11,081 bases of DNA from Thoreauomyces humboldtii (Eukaryota; Chytridiomycota; Chytridiomycetes; Spizellomycetales; Powellomycetaceae), in the NCBI GenBank assembly GCA_027596035.1, contig JADGJA010000764.1, forward strand, positions 1-11,081, in the 5' to 3' direction. Below are positions 1 through 10,203 of the stretch, in pieces; the stretch's first letter is position 1, and each line of letters begins with the position of its first letter. The position numbers were made by a program, and so were the translations under genes. Under the pieces are notes generated by a model. The model was given only the letters and a program-made list of their open reading frames with translations. It searched no databases and was not told the DNA's origin.

Positions 1-116
1 GGGGAGGAGTGATGAAAGGAAGGGGTGGGTTGCGCAAAAGGCAAGATGGCTATGGGCTATTTCATCGCCGGGGAAGGTATTCAAGGGAGAGACGTGGCGG
101 TTGGGTGGCTCCCCCC

Positions 117-137
117 ATCATGCATCATGCATCATGC
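117..137. repeat. 7-bp tandem repeat, three perfect copies
   Basis: The unit ATCATGC is repeated three times without mismatch, creating two overlapping ATGCAT palindromes. It is too short to be a minisatellite of note and may be a slippage product or a cluster of binding sites. Confidence 0.85.
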
Positions 138-416
138 GGCGAGGTCGAAACCAGGCGAAACACCGATCCATCTCCAGCTGTCGGAATTTGCTGAACAAGA
201 GACGCTTCCTGCATTCCTGTTGCTTCATGAACACCACGGTCTCCCGTCGACAAACTCACGACGGCGGTAGGTAGGACATGATGCACTGATGAGCCCCGCA
301 TCCCTTCTTCCAGCGTTGTTTGTGAGCGCAAATGGCGGTAGAGACCATCAAAAACTCCCTACCCCCTCCCCCCGTTGGCATGACTTGGGAGGTGTTTTAC
401 ATGGTTTTCTAGATTG

Positions 417-439
417 CATGCAGTACATGCAGTACATGC
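417..439. repeat. 9-bp tandem repeat, about 2.6 copies
   Basis: The unit CATGCAGTA occurs twice in full (417-425, 426-434), followed by CATGC (435-439). It lies about 340 bp upstream of the CDC48 start codon. Confidence 0.85.
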
Positions 440-645
440 GCACCCGCCTGCTCCATCGCCGGAAGTGACTGGAAGTATCGAGAACGGCAATCATGTTCTT
501 GCTGAGAAATGAGAAATGTGAAATGAGGCTGGCTGTCGATCAATTGTGCCGAAAGGGGAGAGTTGATGAGGGGAAGCAGAAGGCAGAGAGAGGGGCAGCA
601 GCAGCAGCCGGACTGCTGCCTTCGCCGCGTCACCTAGAAACGGCC

Positions 646-654
646 ATTGCCACT
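646..654 (-). promoter_or_regulatory. PACE-like box upstream of CDC48
   Basis: The minus strand reads AGTGGCAAT, which contains the GTGGCAA core of the proteasome-associated control element (consensus GGTGGCAAA). It is 126-134 bp before the CDC48 start. In budding yeast this element, bound by Rpn4, drives proteasome genes and CDC48. A single 9-bp match can occur by chance, and the presence of an Rpn4-like factor here is unknown. Confidence 0.25.
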
Positions 655-779
655 CCCATCAGCTTGCTCAAATCTCGTACCCTCCCAACGAACTCACTGA
701 TAAACCAGCAATCGCCCACCACACCCTCCTCTCTACTACACCGCTCTTTCCCACAACTTCCATCACCAGCCGCTGCAAC

Positions 780-3758
<2,979 letters not shown>

Positions 3759-4005
3759 AGTCTTCCTCTGTCTCATTTGCGATTTAACCCGATGCTTTGT
3801 CCCTACTCCACCCACTTCCCTTTTTGTCTCCTTGAGCCCCTGCCCAGTTTCTTGAGTGCATACGTTATGAATGTATAACCGGCCTTACGTGGCACCTAAT
3901 TTATGTTCGGCGACATCACCGAGGGAAAGCGATGGTTTGATTATCGGAACTAGCACGCTTCCTGGTTCCATGTCTTGAGGGTTGCCACACATTACAACGC
4001 GTATG
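3759..4005. other. Convergent 3' spacer between CDC48 and the membrane protein gene
   Basis: Two genes end toward each other here, so both 3' UTRs and polyadenylation signals must fit in about 250 bp. T-rich and TGTA-containing stretches (for example near 3866-3880) are plausible CDC48 3' processing elements. There is no coding signal. Confidence 0.6.
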
Positions 4006-4987
4006 TCAAGTTGCCAGGGATGCCTTTAACGCTGCCTTCCCGGGCGACTTTTCGCCACGTGTGGGATTGGGAGAACGCGCGGAACTTCCAGTAGCATCAC
4101 TCGAAGGCATTGCGGGGATGTACGCAGGCAAGGTAGGTGGCCTCCCGGGCACGTATCTTCCCAAAACGAAGCCCGTTGCCATCAGCAACGCACACGCGGT
4201 CCGCATCTCAACGTGCGAGAGTTCGTCGGGGACACCCAGGGTGGCAACCCAAGGCGTAACATAAGTGGAACCATGCAGACGGACGAGTGATCCCAGTCCG
4301 TGGATCTTGTCCAGATAGCATACGTAGATGACGGTCACCTGACCAGTTGGGAATCCAGCATGTGGGGATGAGACATGAAAGCCGCATTGGGACATGATCG
4401 AATCAGCACGGGACTCTTTTGCACTCACCAAGACGACAACTCCGAGGTCCCAGGTGAAAGCGGGCTTCCCCTTCCTGATGCCCCACTTCCAAGCCAATCC
4501 GCCGGCCGTGACGCTGATAGCTCCCAGGACCAGCTGTCCGACCACAACTTGCGCTGCCAAGGGTCCGTAGACCTTGTGGCCTGCGAATCCATCGAGCCCG
4601 TTGCATAGAGCCCAGCCTCGCGTGATTCCGTCAAGAGCCGCGAAGATGGGAGCAAAGATGAGGGAAGGAAGAAGCGGATAGAGATATGGCTCGATGAGGA
4701 AGCCGAGAATCGTAAGCGGCAATAGGGTGTTCGAGAGGAATACGGGGAGAGGGCGCGATGTTAAGATCGCAGACAGTGTTCCTAAGATCAAAGATTCGTC
4801 AAGCACTGGCGAGGGTAGTGCTTCAAGGAGAGAAACGAGCGTCTCTTACCGCCACCGAGGGATACCAGGAGGTGACAGGCTGCACAGTAGAGGTCAACAC
4901 CTTACACACCAAGAATATTTTGATAAGCATGGCCATACCTAATCGAAAGAGAAACCCGTCTTTTGCTTTGGGATTTGCTTTGCGCAT
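4006..4987 (-). CDS. Multi-pass membrane protein, four exons including a 30-nt exon (function unknown)
   Basis: Exons on the minus strand: 4987-4939, 4879-4850, 4805-4429, 4338-4006 (262 aa). The start is the first ATG after an in-frame TAG. Introns are 59, 44 and 90 nt, with donors GTATGG, GTAAGA and GTGAGT; all joins keep frame. Hydrophobic segments lie at roughly 16-41, 46-72, 74-84, 108-132, 145-161 and 197-212. The tail after about 218 is polar, Pro/Ser-rich and basic. Removing the third intron joins two halves of one membrane helix, which supports it. The order of segments and the loop with D85, R89 and a nearby Gly/Asp-rich turn faintly recall TRIC-type cation channels of fungi, but I see no diagnostic motif and the number of helices is uncertain. 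The 44-nt intron is the weakest part of the model. Confidence 0.65.
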
Positions 4988-5387
4988 CGTGTACTATCAT
5001 TCAACAAGTTTGAGAACCTCGTCCATCCTAGGGAACGTTCATTCGAGCACCATACCGCAACACCAACATTATGGAACACCAAAAAGTAAGGTGAAGCCAC
5101 AAAGGCTGACACTCCGTCGTGAACGACTGGCCAGAGCCATTCAGAGGAAGGACTAGCTATGACCAAGGGCATCGATTATTGGGAGAATGGGGGATGGGTT
5201 TGGTGATGGCGACGACGGGAGAGCCTCCCAAACGTCCTGTCCAGTCCTCCAGACGGACTGCGGTGACGTCCGCCGCCTCGTTCTGCCCACTGAGAGTGAT
5301 CGTTCCAACGCACGGCACCTTGACATCGAAGGTTACCAATACTAGCGTCCCAACCAAGCAATCTCTCCAACCTCTCTCACGTTTGAT
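4988..5387. promoter_or_regulatory. Shared divergent promoter region
   Basis: About 400 bp separates the start of the minus-strand membrane protein gene from the plus-strand UBX gene, so both promoters lie here. Visible elements are a TGACGTC (ATF/CREB or other bZIP half-palindrome) at 5264-5270, a CCAAT box on the plus strand at 5336-5340 (about 50 bp before the UBX gene start), and an inverted CCAAT near 5176. A 77-aa open frame on the minus strand (4939-5172) overlaps this region but has no family features. Confidence 0.5.
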
Positions 5388-6576
5388 ATGCCGTCCGACA
5401 AAGAGACTCTGCTCGGTATGCTCTTTGAGGGGAAATTGTTGTAGATCACCACCGGGAATGTCCTAACGAACACCAACAGACATGGGCTTCAGCGCCGCAA
5501 AGGTGACAAGAGCTCTTCAAGTCACAAAGAATTCGGGACTTCAGCCAGCAATGGATTGGTGAGTCTGGTGCCCCCGAGCTGGGCTGCATCTTCATCCTGA
5601 AGATTCTTACTGTGTCTTGTTCCGCTAGGCTGGTATCCCACGTCGAAGATCCCGACCCAACGCCCGAGGAGCTAGCTGCAGGGGGAACCGGAGGATCAAC
5701 GGCAACACCGATGGACGTTTCAGGAGAAGAGGAGGACTTCACCGCGGATCAAGCTACCGCGCAGTCGCTCAAGTGCGACGACTGTGGCAAATTGCTCCGA
5801 AATCCCGCAGCAGCCGAGTTTCATGCCGTCAAAAGCGGCCACCAGAACTTTAGCGAGTCCACGGACGCCATCGCTCCCTTGACCGAAGAGGAAAAGAAGG
5901 CCCGCCTCGCCGACATTCAGGCTCGTCTGGTTGCCAAGCGCGAGCAGAAGCGTCTGGCCGAAATCGAAGAGAACAAGAGCCGCGAGAAGGTCCGACGAAC
6001 AACCGGGAAGGAAATGACCGAGATCAAGGAGAAGCAGAAGGAGAAGGAGATGCAGAAGGCTTTTTTGGAAAAGAAGAGGGAAAAGGAGGACGACAAGAGG
6101 GCAAAAGACAAGATTCGCGCTCAGATCGAGGCAGACAAAAAGGATAGGGCGAGGCAGGCCGAAGAGCGCAAGCTCATTTCGAAGGGACTGTCAACCACGC
6201 AAGCTGGCGGACCGTCAGCATCTGAACCTGCTGCTGCCCAGCCTGCGGCCCCCGCGCGCTCGTATAACGAGACCCGTCTTCAGGTAAGCAGGCGTCTTCT
6301 CGGGGTAAGATGGCTCACCGCACATGTTTCTGACGTGCTCGCTTTCATTAGATCCGACTACCGGATGGCACAGCAGTTACAGAGACATTCCAAGCGGATG
6401 ATTCACTTGAGAAGGTTTACGCCTTCCTGAAGAGCAAGTCCGCCGATAACCCGCCACCTGTTCCATACAAGTTGCTGCAAACATTTCCGCGGAAGCTCCT
6501 TGACGGGCCAAGTGAGCGAGCGAAGTCATTGAAAGAGCTCGGACTGGTCCCTAGCGCCGCCCTCGTTGCTCAGTAG
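5388..6576 (+). CDS. UBA / C2H2 finger / coiled-coil / UBX protein, UBXN1 (SAKS1)-like Cdc48 cofactor
   Basis: Predicted adaptor that binds ubiquitin through its UBA domain and Cdc48/p97 through its UBX domain. Exons: 5388-5415, 5480-5558, 5629-6283, 6352-6576; 328 aa. Introns of 64, 70 and 68 nt have clear branch sites (CTAAC 5463-5467, CTGAC 6330-6334). The UBA domain (about 5-41) has the MGF loop and is followed by SHVEDPDPTPEEL, as in UBXN1 proteins. A zinc finger follows: C85, C88, H101, H107 (C-x2-C-x12-H-x5-H). A long, highly charged Lys/Glu coiled coil spans about 122-212. The UBX domain covers about 247-328 and retains the FPR p97-contact loop at 299-301 and the conserved Arg at 256. 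The first 9-codon exon sets the start. It sits 1.6 kb from CDC48, its predicted partner, with one unrelated gene between. Confidence 0.93.
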
Positions 6577-6981
6577 ATCCCCATTTGCCCAACTGGGGGT
6601 TTCATTCAATGAAGATTTGTGCCGTTGAAGACGGCCCTCAAACGTGTCCTGATATAACTAGCGGTTAATGAGGCGCATTGGCTGGAAGCTCAAAAGGCAA
6701 TTTTATAGTAGCTGCTACATCAGCACAAAATCGCCGGATGAGCCGCGAAATGCGCTGAGAAGTTCTCTTCTATGCGGGATGAGGCATCGCGAGAGACGAC
6801 CGATAGACAACCATGACGACCATGACGACCATGACGACCATATGCCGTTCGACAGCGCTCGACATCTCGGTCCTCAGGCCCTGCGGCATCCCAGAAATAG
6901 GCGTTTGGCAAGGCTTGCCCCTCCGCTCGGTCATCGTCCCGTCTTCGAAGTACATCTTGACAACCTGTTCAGACGATCAGA
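6577..6981. other. Intergenic region with promoter of the WW-like gene
   Basis: This about 400-bp spacer holds the 3' UTR of the UBX gene and the promoter of the next gene. I see no exon that extends either neighbour; an in-frame TGA lies shortly before the ATG at 6982. The main structure is the 9-bp repeat at 6812-6841. Open frames on both strands through the repeat (Met-Thr-Thr or Val-Val-Met runs) are repeat artefacts. Confidence 0.55.
6812..6841. repeat. 9-bp tandem repeat, three copies plus CAT
   Basis: CATGACGAC is repeated at 6812-6820, 6821-6829 and 6830-6838, followed by CAT. It lies 140-170 bp upstream of the start at 6982. Each unit carries TGACG, a half-site of the bZIP-type element TGACGT, so it might be a regulatory array as well as a slippage repeat. 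Confidence 0.85.
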
Positions 6982-8202
6982 ATGAAGATTCTATCAAAGA
7001 TCCGTGCGTTTTCATCAAAAGACGATGTTGGCTACGAGGAGCCAGCTGCATATCCGCCGCCTGCTGGCTGGCAATTCAGTGCGAACCCACCTGGGTCCTT
7101 CCCGAATACCAGCAGTCCCTACAACACGTCCTCCGCCCGCTTTCCCACCTCGACCAAGCGCCGAGCACCCTCTCAAGCCAACATGCCGGTCGCTGTTCCC
7201 GTCGGACCCGTGACGGCACACGTCATCGGCGATCAGGTCTACTTTGCCGACTGGAGGACGCGGAGCTGCTCCTGGGTGGACCCACGCGTGATGCAGTCCC
7301 AGCAGAGCTTCGACGCCGATCCGATGAGGGCGGTCGCTGAAGGAGGATCTTCGCAGAGAATGCTTGCGGATGGACAGCTACCCATCGCTGCCGAAGGACC
7401 CGGTTGGAATGCGGGATCGAGGGGTTCTTACATGTCGTCGGATGATGGACGCCCTAGGCGACCGGCGGCGTGGGAGAACACGGGTCTGCCACCGCAAAGT
7501 GGGACACAACCGCAACGGTTCATGAGCGGTGCACCGCGTCAGGCGTCGGGAGCGGACTATGGACAGTCGCAGCAGCGTGGCTCTCCCAGGTTTGCGTCGG
7601 CAGGACCGAACGGTCCAGGAAGATCGGATCCACCGCAATATGGAACTCGCCCCCAGCCGCAGCAGCGCTATTATCCGCAGCCATCACCACAACCACAACC
7701 ACAGCAGATGCAGCGGTACCAGCAGCAGCAAAGACCGCCATCCTTCTCGCAACGCCAATCCCAGCAAAGCGGACCGGCTCCCTTAGAGAATGAGCTAGGT
7801 CCTGGCGGGTTTCGCCCACCTTCCGCTTCCGGTCCAATGCCCGGTCGCATTGGGATGCCGGATCCAGGCACTTATCTCACGAAGGCCGCAGCCCTTCAGA
7901 ACCAATACCAGCGCGATCAAGCGGCCAAACACGCTCAGCTTCAACAACAGCTTCGGCAGCTCGAAGCCGAGGAAGCCGAGATGAACAGACGCAGGGCCGA
8001 GCAGACACGGGCGCTCGAGATTGAACGCAAGGTCCTGGAAGAGGAAGAGCAGGATCTTTTGCTGGCTGACGCATCCGCGTTGGGCATTGAGCTGAGAGCC
8101 ATGAAGGGGCTTTCGGCACGTCTCGCTTTGTTGGAGTCGCAGCTCGAACGAAGTGATCAAGCTGGTATGGCGGCTCCTGCGCCGCAGGCTGCCGGGCAGT
8201 GA
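6982..8202 (+). CDS. Degenerate WW-domain, Q/P-rich, coiled-coil protein (function unknown)
   Basis: Intronless 406-aa frame. At about 73-102 it has the second half of a WW domain: G-x-x-V-Y-F-A-D at 83-90, then W98 and P101. The position of the first signature Trp is Pro76, so the fold may be weak or altered. Residues about 140-295 are low complexity, rich in Gln, Pro, Ser and Arg, with repeated Pro-Gln and Gln runs near 225-262. A PPQY motif at 217-220 matches the PPxY ligand of WW domains. A strongly charged coiled coil spans about 300-390 (Ala/Gln/Glu/Arg heptads). There is no signal peptide or membrane segment. I do not recognise an orthologue; the layout suggests a scaffold. The start is the first ATG after an in-frame stop. 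Confidence 0.85.
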   Translation: MKILSKIRAFSSKDDVGYEEPAAYPPPAGWQFSANPPGSFPNTSSPYNTSSARFPTSTKRRAPSQANMPVAVPVGPVTAHVIGDQVYFADWRTRSCSWVDPRVMQSQQSFDADPMRAVAEGGSSQRMLADGQLPIAAEGPGWNAGSRGSYMSSDDGRPRRPAAWENTGLPPQSGTQPQRFMSGAPRQASGADYGQSQQRGSPRFASAGPNGPGRSDPPQYGTRPQPQQRYYPQPSPQPQPQQMQRYQQQQRPPSFSQRQSQQSGPAPLENELGPGGFRPPSASGPMPGRIGMPDPGTYLTKAAALQNQYQRDQAAKHAQLQQQLRQLEAEEAEMNRRRAEQTRALEIERKVLEEEEQDLLLADASALGIELRAMKGLSARLALLESQLERSDQAGMAAPAPQAAGQ

Positions 8203-8321
8203 TTTTTATTCAACACTTAAACGCTCAATACAAAAGGAGGTCGCTCCTTCTAGAAGACTACAGCTCAGAGAATATTCGAGAGAGTGAGGGATTCACTGCC
8301 TTCATGCATGAAGCTACATGT
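8203..8321. other. Convergent 3' spacer
   Basis: Only 119 bp separates the stop of the WW-like gene from the stop of the NELF-C/D gene, so their 3' UTRs probably overlap. An AT-rich stretch directly after the first stop (8205-8235) may serve 3' processing of the plus-strand gene. Confidence 0.65.
8300..8313. repeat. Perfect 14-bp palindrome
   Basis: CTTCATGCATGAAG is its own reverse complement, centred on ATGCAT, nine bases beyond the NELF-C/D stop codon. With no spacer it is more likely a dimeric protein site or a chance palindrome than an RNA hairpin. Confidence 0.8.
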
Positions 8322-9960
8322 CTACTTGGGAATGGCAATTGGATGCTCGAAGGTAGACGAGATCTGGCGAGCAAGGTTTGCAAAATCCGCTTCCAACGGG
8401 ACGTCCACAGCCCCTAGGAGTTTTGAAATGAAATATACGACGATAGGCTCCTCCACTTTCTCGATATTGTTCCACATGCGCTCGAGAACTTGATTAGAAT
8501 GTCCGACCTTTGATAGAAGAACCAGTCGATCGGCTATATGCTCTTTGATGTGTGCCTTGAAAAATGTTTTATGAGTAAGAAGGATCAGGCAAGCAAGGCG
8601 ACTCTAAAGCTTACATAGTATCTGTGCGGATTGCCAGTGTTCTTGCGCTGCAGCATTTTGAACCAGAATTTCGAAAGCCTTTCTCGCAGAATGGGTTGCG
8701 TGATCGCAATCTGCAGGTATCGAGTCAGCCACAAACCATGCCGTCCTGGGACTTTCGGTTGCCGCTCACCTCGTCTAAAATGTCTAGTTCAGTCGGAACT
8801 TCCTCCCCAGAAAGGCCCCATTCGAAAAAACTTGGTTGGTCCAGAAATTCCTCTAACCAATACAGTAAGGCGAGAGAAGTTATCGGAATTCTATCGTGGA
8901 GTGTGAGACAAGGACCCCTGAAGTTTAAAAGTCGCTTAAATCCACTCACTCGGTTGCCTGCTGGAATGCCGACATGTGATCGTTCATCTGCGCCAGTGCC
9001 GTGATTTTCGTCACCAGGTCGTTCAGAGACTTCAACTGCTCTAGCGTGCTGTCAACCTCGGTCTGCAGTCGTTCGTTGAGTGCCAGTTCCTTTCGAAAGT
9101 GCGTTCCATGTTGAGAAGCTTACCGTAAGCGTCTCTAGCGTGTCCCCATCGATCGCAGAAGTTGCATATGCCATCAGCCAGAGCTTTTCATCGAGAAGGT
9201 TCTTCGAGTGGTAAGGAGCGAACGTAACGGCGAGAAGCGCATCTAGGGGGAGCCTTCGATGAGGGAACGACAGCAGCTATCGAGTGGGACTCTCCATGAC
9301 TTACCAAGCAAGGGTTGTGACTGTAAAAGAGCGACTGATGGCGGAGGACTGGACTTGTACGCTCTGTGCAGCTGATAACGTCACGAAGATGTGCATAAGA
9401 GAAAGCTCCGGGGTCGTTGACCCATTCAATTCCGCCATACCTTCAAGGCGTTCCCATTGGACATGGTGCCTTCCCTGCTCGCATTGGCGACTACCTCAGC
9501 GACTTCCAAGTCCGACGGGGCGATGAAGCTTGCTCGAAGTTCTCGCACAAGGAAAGGGGCTTCTCTACGTTCCGAGGTTAAATTCCAGAGAGCGGCACTG
9601 GATACGCAATCAAGGCTGAACGGGACTCACTTGGCACGGGAAGACGTCGCTTCCAGCTCATCGGCGATGCGGTTCAGGACCCGTCCCCACTGCACCCCTT
9701 TCGTCGTCTCGGTCGACAAGCGCGCTAGTAACGTCTGAGTGATGAAGTAGCTGTGGGCCGACTGATCGCTTACGGGCTGGCAGTGGTGATGATACGGATG
9801 AGATTGCGTCAAGACTGATGGACGGCAGAAGGCGGCCACCTACCATCAAGGAGCTTGCTATCCAGCCGTGGATGTCTCTCTCCCTTAGTGCGTACAGATC
9901 GTCCAACCGAGAGACAATGCTTTCGCAGATGTTTCGAGCCTCTGCCGCCATCTCTCCCAT
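8322..9960 (-). CDS. Negative elongation factor C/D homologue (TH1 family), 5' end unresolved
   Basis: NELF-C/D is the core subunit linking NELF-A and NELF-B in the complex that pauses RNA polymerase II near promoters. Minus-strand exons: 9960-9844, 9776-9631, 9564-9441, 9371-9305, 9242-9124, 9062-8950, 8890-8770, 8710-8615, 8555-8322. All eight introns are 59-69 nt, GT-AG, and phase-compatible. The spliced product from the ATG at 9960 is 378 aa and all-helical in appearance. From memory of the animal family it follows the same order: AHSYFITQ (about 46-53), SPPPSVALL then LLDALL (137-155), LMAYATS (174-180), IPITSLALLYWLEEF (230-244), ILDEI (266-270), and a C-terminal VVYFISKLLGAVDVPL block. 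Animal proteins are about 580-590 aa. The reading frame and similarity continue upstream of 9960 to about 9991, so the true start is further 5'. About 190 N-terminal residues are unaccounted for. Confidence 0.82.
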
Positions 9961-10203
9961 TTCCTCTTGGCTCCCACGACACGCAAGTAACCTAACGTGG
10001 TATGTGCGGTTTAAGTTGGGAACCAGGTCAGAACTGCTACTGCTAGGCTTGGAGGGAGGACAAGGAACTTTTGGCTGCGGTGAGCCTCTCTCTTGTTTCA
10101 ATCTAACCCGACGAGGTCTAATCAAGCACAGACAGACACTTCCGGTACTTTCCGCCTGTTCGCATACAGCAGTCGTTATCCAACCTTCGTCTGCAATACC
10201 TCG
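9961..10203. promoter_or_regulatory. Divergent start region of NELF-C/D and the proline-rich gene
   Basis: The two genes start toward opposite sides here. On the minus strand, similarity to NELF-C/D continues to about 9991, where an acceptor TTAG (9995-9992) precedes GTTACTTGC. One possible 5' exon is 10165-10149 (ATG, donor GTACCG), giving a 157-nt intron, but this is speculative. The plus-strand gene has no ATG in frame before 10204. Most of this stretch is probably 5' UTR, intron and promoter. Confidence 0.35.

Larger units (their letters stand above)
1..779. promoter_or_regulatory. Upstream non-coding region and CDC48 promoter/5' leader
   Basis: I see no convincing gene in this stretch. 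The open frames on both strands are short, low-complexity and lack recognisable domains. It contains two short tandem repeats (117-137 and 417-439), a GA-rich stretch near 565-600, and a CT-rich, purine-poor tract at about 715-779 just before the CDC48 start, typical of a fungal 5' leader. A PACE-like box lies on the minus strand at 646-654. No clear TATA box is visible. The end of an upstream gene's UTR could lie near the left edge, but nothing in the sequence proves it. Confidence 0.5.

Noticed and set aside
117..439. Possible CRISPR-like or mobile-element repeats in the left region
   Set aside because: The repeats are 7-9 bp directly adjacent units without spacers, terminal inverted repeats or a transposase frame.
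3997..4002. ACGCGT hexamer at the 3' end of the membrane protein gene
   Set aside because: It sits just past a stop codon between convergent genes, where a promoter element has no obvious target; a chance match.
4850..4936. Alternative start of the membrane protein at ATG 4936 or 4930 reading straight to the GTAAGA donor
   Set aside because: The frame ends at the donor in phase 0, but the next exon needs phase 1; splicing would give an immediate stop.
4939..5172. 77-aa minus-strand open frame upstream of the membrane protein gene
   Set aside because: It is in another frame from the modelled first exon, ends at the exon boundary, and lies in promoter sequence without domain features.
6720..6985. 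Open frames on both strands across the 9-bp repeat
   Set aside because: Their composition reflects the repeat (Met-Thr-Thr or Val-Val-Met runs), and none has a family resemblance or supporting splice signals.
8918..8949. 32-nt intron in the NELF-C/D gene (GTGAGT to TTCAG)
   Set aside because: Also in frame, but too short for a fungal intron. Using the acceptor at 8891 gives a 59-nt intron like its neighbours and a gap-free match to the family.
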